A stretch of 64,000 nucleotides of DNA, from the NCBI GenBank assembly GCA_946807835.1, contig OX327690.1:11690501-11754500 (forward strand), read 5' to 3'. Source of the DNA: Ailanthus altissimus. Lineage: Eukaryota > Streptophyta > Magnoliopsida > Sapindales > Simaroubaceae. Made by a program: the position numbers and the translations under genes. Below are positions 58,342 to 64,000 of the stretch, in pieces. A model generated the notes under the pieces. It had not been told where the DNA came from. It searched no databases and worked only from the letters and a program-made list of their open reading frames with translations. Each line of letters starts with the position of its first letter. Position 1 is the first letter of the stretch.

Positions 58342-59537
58342 TGTAGACTTTAACTATTGCAATTTATTATTTTAGTATCCATATGACATGACTCGAGACG
58401 TGCAAACTTTAGGCCTGGACTTTAACAAGCAACAATATTATGCATTCAAGTCTGATGTTCCTGATAGTATCCAAATTATACCACCTGATGCAACTTGAGG
58501 CATTAGTATTTTCGAGTGGTAATACAAGCCCACATGGGTCAAGCACACGTCATTTACAAATTCCATGCCTAGACATGTCAGAAGAAGAAGCATGAACTCA
58601 AAGACCAACTAATGCTGATGTATGGGACGATAGGATAAAACCCTACATCGAGGTTATTTTAATGCAGAAGATAGACTTGACTATCTGTGCACAGCTTGAG
58701 ACCTGGCTCGAGACTCTCGATGTTTATGCTAATCTCTATAGGATTGATGTTAACCCGAAGTTTTTTAGGAAGATTTTAAGTGATTGGCTTAATGACTTTG
58801 TAAGTGCATTAGTAATTTTATTTTAATTTGTATATTTGAAAAATATAGTAATTGTATTTTTATCTGATGTGTATCATTAGGTTTTGTAATATATCAACGA
58901 GTATTTAAACTTAATTCATCAATGCCAGTGTAAGTATATGAAGGCATTGCCTCAACACTGTACCACTGTAGATGCGTACTTCTTTATAAGTTTGAGTCAT
59001 TCACTTTTTGTTTCTCTTCTGGCCTTAACATTTACTCATCTTTTTGTGTTTATATAAATGTAGGAGTCCTATCAATACTTTGAGGAGCAATACAAACATC
59101 AGCTCGCTAATGTTACATGAGACTTGACATTTTTCGTATAGGAATTGTGAGAAAAAAGGCATACAGGGCGGAAAACTATGGACGGTTGGTTATTGACAAG
59201 GTAATCTTTACAAAACATTAGTTAAAATTTATTTTTTTCAAACTTTATTTAGAGATAATATAAAAATATTCTTTCATATGTAGATCTACATCCTGATTAA
59301 TTACAAACAATAACATTGGGTTGTTGCCGTAAAGGTGGACTTGGTAGAGAAAAAGGTGACGATATATGATTTTAGTATGAAAGCATACGCTGAGGGGGGT
59401 GATAGAAGTGCAGATAACACTTTTTTGCATGTTGATCCCATATTATATGGCAGTATATGTAGAATCTATGAGTTAAGACCGGATTTAAAGGGTGACATTA
59501 TGTCATGCTTTGATATAGTTATATTGAGGGAGGGTGT

Positions 59538-61593
59538 TGTTAGGTCGGTGTTTACGTGCCATCCTTGAATGTACATATTCTTGTGTATTTATGCAAGTGT
59601 ACATTCCTATTAAATCGTTAATACCAATTTATATGGTATTATGCATGTAACATTACAAACATTGTAGATCTGAAGGAGTTCGGATCAGATCTAAAAGGTT
59701 TAGATAAGGGCTCATAGTTAGCCACGCTGAGAGATATAAATGCTAAATGTTAGCACAGCTAAGTGTTGGCTGGTTATAATACTCAGCAGATCCAAGAATT
59801 GGAGCCTTGTCTGTAATGAGACATAGACCTGGGAGTATACTAGTAACTGTATAGTTGCAAGAGTTGCAATCGGGTGCCAGAAAATGCAAGTTGCGTAAGT
59901 ATGTTCTTGAATAATTGTCCCTGATCTATTTCTGCCGATGCGGGTCTGTCGGTGGATACCCTTATATATATAGATCAGCATATGTCGTACCTATCGGGTA
60001 TAGATGGTTGTTCCTGACCGACTGTGAGCTTAGAGCTCGTATTGACATATGGGTATCCAGTTAGGACTGGATATGGGACAGATTCACGAGGGCCTCCGAT
60101 AGACATCCTATATAAGCCGTCAACGGAGGGTCATCTCGAGTTGAGTAGTATACGTGGTCCTTTGACCTGAGTGCCACGGTGGGCTTGTAAGTGATCCGCT
60201 ATACTTTGGTTCCACGCATGTCACAAACCTTTCATGGTGTGACCGCTGGGTGTCGTTGGGTATGGTCTGATGCTTATGGAGTCTAGTGCGTACAGATACG
60301 GGATCCGTTAGCTCTTATAGGGAGTTCGATATTCAGATGCTTCGAGACTGTATCTCAGAAAATCTTGTGGCCACAAGTATCAATCCTAGGAAAGAGTTCC
60401 ATCAGGGTAGAACAATATGGCAAATGAGTTTGCGCATATTGTTCAGTGAGATACAGCTCTGGAGATAAGATATGAATGAGCACAAGGGGATTTGACGGTG
60501 ATAATCTATATCCCACACATCCAGAATATTATGACGGAAGGACTATACGTATGCGTTGTAACCTCAGCTTGTATGGTTCAATGTGCTGATTTGTATATCC
60601 GTGACGTGTGCGTGGGGCATTGCTCACGGACTCATGGAATAGTTTCATTGGAAGAATCGGGCGTAGGACCTAGAGAGTCCCGCGATATGGAGTGTACTCA
60701 TTGTGTACTAGGGCAGCACACTGGATTAAATTATTTAATCCAGCAATATTCAGCACTTCTACGGGAATGCGTGTGTCTATATTTAAGTGTTAAATACAAT
60801 AATTAGTTAATAATTATTATTTACTAATTTTATTATGACACGTAGCGTATTGTAGACCCTCAGTTGAGTTTATCCAAGTGTGGAATTTTGTGGGACCCAC
60901 TAGGAAGTGAACTTGGTAACTATTTATGAGGGATAAAATGGTCATTTCTTAGTTTGATTATTTAATAGTTAAATAAATAATCAAAATATCTTTCTTTTTA
61001 TATTATATATATATTATTATATATTATATTATTATTTATATTTTTTATATTATATTATATTTATATATATAGTAAAAGAAAGAGAAAAGAAGCAATTAAA
61101 GGCCAAACGGTCGAGAAGGAGAAGAGAGAAATGGAGAAGAGAGAAAAGAGAAAGAAGAGAAAAGAAAGAAAGAAGAGAAAAAAAAAAAGGGAGGAGAGGA
61201 AAAATGAAATTGTTTCATTTTCCTCTATGCTTCTAATTGGAGCAATTATGAATTGCTTCAAATCTCTATTTCTTATCCTTTAGAGAAAAGTATGTAAATT
61301 CACTCTCGGTCATTTTGGAATCCCGTACTGAATATCAGGCTGCTGTTTTAGCTCACCAAGCCCACCGAGTTGGTGACTAGAACTACACGCAAGTTGGTCT
61401 CCATGCGAACTTCAAGAAAAATACGTGTATAACGTTACATGTTTGGTAAGTTCTCTAATCTTATTAATATATTAATGTGATTAATATATTTATTTATTGT
61501 GTTTATTGTAAACTTTATATTTTTTCTGCGTTAGGCAATAGACACAATTGCACATGCATACACCAACATGCCTAAGATCCAACTGCGCCGACA
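59538..61593 (+). mobile_element. Solo LTR related to the 2.3-kb family (copy C), in the MULE2 peptidase domain
   Basis: Begins TGTTAGGTCGGTG and ends GCGCCGACA, with perfect GGTGT duplications at 59533-59537 and 61594-61598. The first 1.3 kb follow copy B block by block (TTACGTGCCAT, GATATGGGTATCCAG-like, CTCGAGTTGAGTAGTAT, GGGACCCACT). The last part, with a purine tract at 61075-61205, is different. Omitting it and one duplication rejoins the peptidase frame between the catalytic Asp and Cys. Confidence 0.88.
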
Positions 61594-61999
61594 GGTGTGC
61601 CACAACAGAGAGTTAGGAGTGGGATTGTGAGGTCTATACATATATGTTTATTGAGTTTTTGATGTTGGGTCAGCCCTTAGAATTTGTACTCGACCATGGC
61701 CAATGTTTTAGAGATAAGATGACCATAGATTTGTATCCCATGAGCATAAATAAATGTAAAGTTTATTTTGTTATGTGAATTATTTGTCTAGTATCAAATC
61801 ATTTATTTTGCATAAAATGAAAATTAAATTTGAAAATGGGCATAGAAATTCAATTCAATTTGACAAATTTAATCTACTTAGGATATGATTCAGAATTAAT
61901 GTAAAAAGTTGAAAAATGACAATAAGCATATATAATTTAATATGAAAAATGTTGAAACCACATATATGATTCAAAATTAATTTGTACAAATAAAATAAT

Positions 62000-64000
62000 G
62001 ATAGCGACGATCAATTGCTATACAACGCAATATGGTTTCGACATGTTTGGAGGTTATGTCCATGCTGCTTACACTGCACACATTCTTTGTCGATTCCTAT
62101 CCTGACAATAGAATTTGCTTGGTCATTAGCCTCTCTAATTTCTGACGTGTGATAGGAGGATAGATGTCGGTATCTCTCAACTCATTTGAAACAATCTAAT
62201 TTGATGGATGGCTAACTAGATTTATTGGCTCGTTATATGTATGCAATAAGCACTCTAACGTGTAATAGGTCAAACAAAAACCCTGTAATTTAGTTTGTCT
62301 GCATATCACGAGATGATGGGTACAAGGTAGTTGATGAAATTCAAACTTACGATAACTGCATTACTTCTCAAGGATTCCACTATTCCGTCCATCATTCATA
62401 ACAATCTGAGCATTATCTACGGGATAAATTGCCTTGCGACTGAACTTATCGTTACACTTTCAAATCTTGTCTTTTGCCCAACTCACTGAAAAGGATATCA
62501 TACTTTCTATTGTCTAATGTCAATTAAAAAATAAATTCTGTATTAACTCTCATATCCTTTCAACCAATGTAGTCACAGGAAAGGAACGTGCTTCTTTTGT
62601 AACAACATTAATGCTATCTGCAATATTGGTAGTTATAATGTCATATTTTCTCAAGCATCCCACTGATCGCGACCCATTTCTAGAACCCAACGTCATACTT
62701 TAAGTACTTTACAACCTCAAGTTTCATCTCCCTTATCTTGTTCATTTGCTCCTGAAAGTCAAAGAGACAATATGCTTTTGCAGCAATAAAATAAAAAGTT
62801 AAGAATCCCTCTTTCTACTTTTTCTTTGATGGTATCTTGTATTTATTGACTAAAGTTTCTTTTAATACATATCTAGTGATAAGTATTGGGAAACACCTCT
62901 CAATTGGCCTCTTAATACTTGCATGTCAATCAGATACAAAACTAAGATTATCAACATTACCAATAACACCTTGGAGTTTAGCTATAATTTATGTCCAGGA
63001 TACATAGTTCTTTGAATCAACAATCCACAAGTTAATAGAAATATTTTTTTGTTTTTATCTTTATATACGGTAATAAACATTGTTCCTAGATATGTACCTT
63101 TAAAAAATATTCTATCGACTGCAATCACCATCCTAATGAATGATTGAAAATTCCTGATGCGTAGTCTCAATGCCATAAACAAATATTTAATATGATTGTA
63201 ATCATCAAATTTTAAATAAGTAACTGTACTCAGATTATGTTATTCCAGCATACAGCAGTATGTTAGAGCAATCTGAACGAAGACTATAGAGAACCGTCTG
63301 TCAACCTAAATGTATGCTCCTTAGCTCGCTGAGTAATGCATATGTTATCACCACCATAAACTCTTCCCATATGTCGGCTTGGATCTCCTTGGATCTGTAA
63401 ACTATACTAACCGATGCAAACTTATTTTTAATGAATTTTCCATAAATCTGACTCCGCTTGCTGGTGACTATCACTCAATCGATCTAGCTGACATATGTGA
63501 TCCACATAAATCATGCGAACAATAAAGTGCTTCCTTGCATCAGTTGGCATTACACGTATTCACCATTTACATTTCTTATATTCATATTTTGCCTGAAATC
63601 GATATTTAGTAGACCTTGAAACCTTAAAGCTCTAATTACCATTAAAAGTTAACATGCTAGCCTAATGAAGTTCATCCTTAGTATCATACAACTTTTCAAT
63701 GAACACATCCCTAATTCTGGAACTAGATACTTTATTCGATATGACCAAGTCCCGTGGTAGTACTAGAGGAAGAAATTAAAAAGGTTTTGTCTGCTTCAAC
63801 TTCATCTCCTCTTCTAGCTGAAGCGTCTGCCTATGTATTCTCATCAAATCCTTCTTCTTTTTCTGCATCATCTGCAATTCTATACCATCGATATCCTCTT
63901 CCTTTTAACTATCGAAGTGCGTATATGTTGGGTCTTTATTATATCTTGGTAGGGAATAACCATGACAATAATCTGTGGTATTTGTGAGATGCACAAAAGT
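62000..64000 (-). pseudogene. mudrA-type transposase of MULE2 (5' end outside window)
   Basis: The minus strand enters from the right with an acidic linker (about 63750-63930), followed by the MuDR N-terminal domain (DVFIEKLYDTKDELH near 63680-63720; FQAKYEYKKCKW near 63570-63610). The catalytic domain has MVIAVDRIFFKGTYLGTMF at about 63065-63130 with the first aspartate. The glutamate block is near 62610-62640, where NIADSIN has Asp at 62616-62618 instead of Glu. An intact CCHC knuckle CVQCKQHGHNLQTC lies at 62041-62082. Several stops and shifts make it inactive. Unlike MULE1 it keeps the zinc-binding part of the MuDR domain. Confidence 0.83.

Larger units (their letters stand above)
52610..61750 (+). 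pseudogene. DUF1985-ULP1 peptidase gene of MULE2, split by three LTRs
   Basis: It is collinear with the MULE1 ULP1 gene. An exon after TTTTGCAG holds the DUF1985 start; VHEFLLRHVYTVNFHEEL and QIQLSYNEFALITGLK lie at about 52766-52892. Later DUF1985 pieces are at 53130-53270 and 53360-53500 (WLHEAILVCRKAFARRL). A coiled-coil exon (SELHEQFKMDKVELL) is at 55165-55320. The peptidase domain starts near 59280: catalytic His at 59314-59316 with its Trp intact, Asp in IYDFS (59368-59370) and Cys at 61626-61628 in a frame-shifted WDCE context. Solo LTRs interrupt two introns (53819, 55414) and the peptidase domain itself (59538-61593). Stops, for example after HEEL, add to the damage. Confidence 0.82.
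51238..64000. mobile_element. MULE2: second MULE with ULP1 and mudrA genes, running off the right edge
   Basis: Contains a plus-strand DUF1985/ULP1 gene (52610-61750) converging on a minus-strand mudrA gene (from beyond 64000 to about 62000), the mirror image of MULE1. The left end is inferred at 51238, where GAGAAATATACAC begins a segment ending CATACTACCCTCAAAT, resembling the MULE1 end in layout but not closely in sequence. Three solo LTRs (53819-55109, 55414-58341, 59538-61593) enlarge it. The right end lies outside the window. Confidence 0.7.

Noticed and set aside
1..64000. CRISPR arrays, tRNA or rRNA genes, bacterial operons
   Set aside because: No regularly spaced direct repeats with unique spacers were noticed, and no tRNA or rRNA gene was recognised by eye. 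The gene content is that of a plant nuclear genome.

Overview
This window looks like repeat-dense nuclear DNA of a flowering plant, probably pericentromeric or otherwise heterochromatic. It is AT-rich and I find no intact host gene. Almost everything recognisable is a transposable element: Ty3/gypsy elements of Athila-like and Tat-like type, one Ty1/copia element, several solo LTRs, and two large Mutator-like DNA transposons (MULEs) that carry a ULP1-type peptidase gene. Nearly all coding regions are broken by stops, frameshifts or insertions. Gypsy elements with an antisense extra ORF and MULEs with DUF1985/ULP1 genes point to a dicot-type genome, but the species cannot be told from sequence alone.

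Layout. 1-1386: 5' part of a gypsy element on the minus strand (LTR, primer site, Gag/protease remnant) sitting in the gag of a second, Athila-like element (1390-4033). 4034-15132: a long minus-strand Athila/Cyclops-like element with two LTRs (4245-5652 and 13844-15132), decayed gag, protease, RT, RNase H and integrase, and a degenerate intron-less copy of a LOG-type cytokinin-activating gene between integrase and 3' LTR. 15133-20934: decayed copia element (minus) with a nested LTR. 20935-41150: a Tat-like gypsy element (T, minus) with its pol at 21196-24870, gag to 26262, and its primer site and LTR only at 40757-41150. Its leader is split by a 2.35-kb solo LTR (27379-29729) and by a 10.4-kb MULE (MULE1, 30026-40451). 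41267-50265: a gypsy element (D) with two LTRs, gag and protease on minus, no RT or integrase, an antisense plus-strand ORF and a 33-bp minisatellite. 51238-64000: a second MULE (MULE2) running off the right edge.

Both MULEs have the same plan: a mudrA transposase gene and a DUF1985-coiled coil-ULP1 peptidase gene that converge on each other. The two elements lie in opposite orientation. Their ULP1 genes are interrupted by long solo LTRs. Four insertions are well dated by target-site duplications: 35302-37626 (GTTGG), 55414-58341 (TGTAG), 59538-61593 (GGTGT) and, with one mismatch, 53819-55109. For the two exonic ones, removing the LTR and one duplication copy would rejoin the peptidase reading frame.

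The points most worth a second look are the LOG copy inside the Athila-like element, the GC-rich 43-bp inverted units in the MULE1 subterminal region, the inverted pair of 2.3-kb LTRs flanking the MULE1 transposase, the GATC-dense leader of element T, and the shared-LTR (tandem) structure at 4034-5652.
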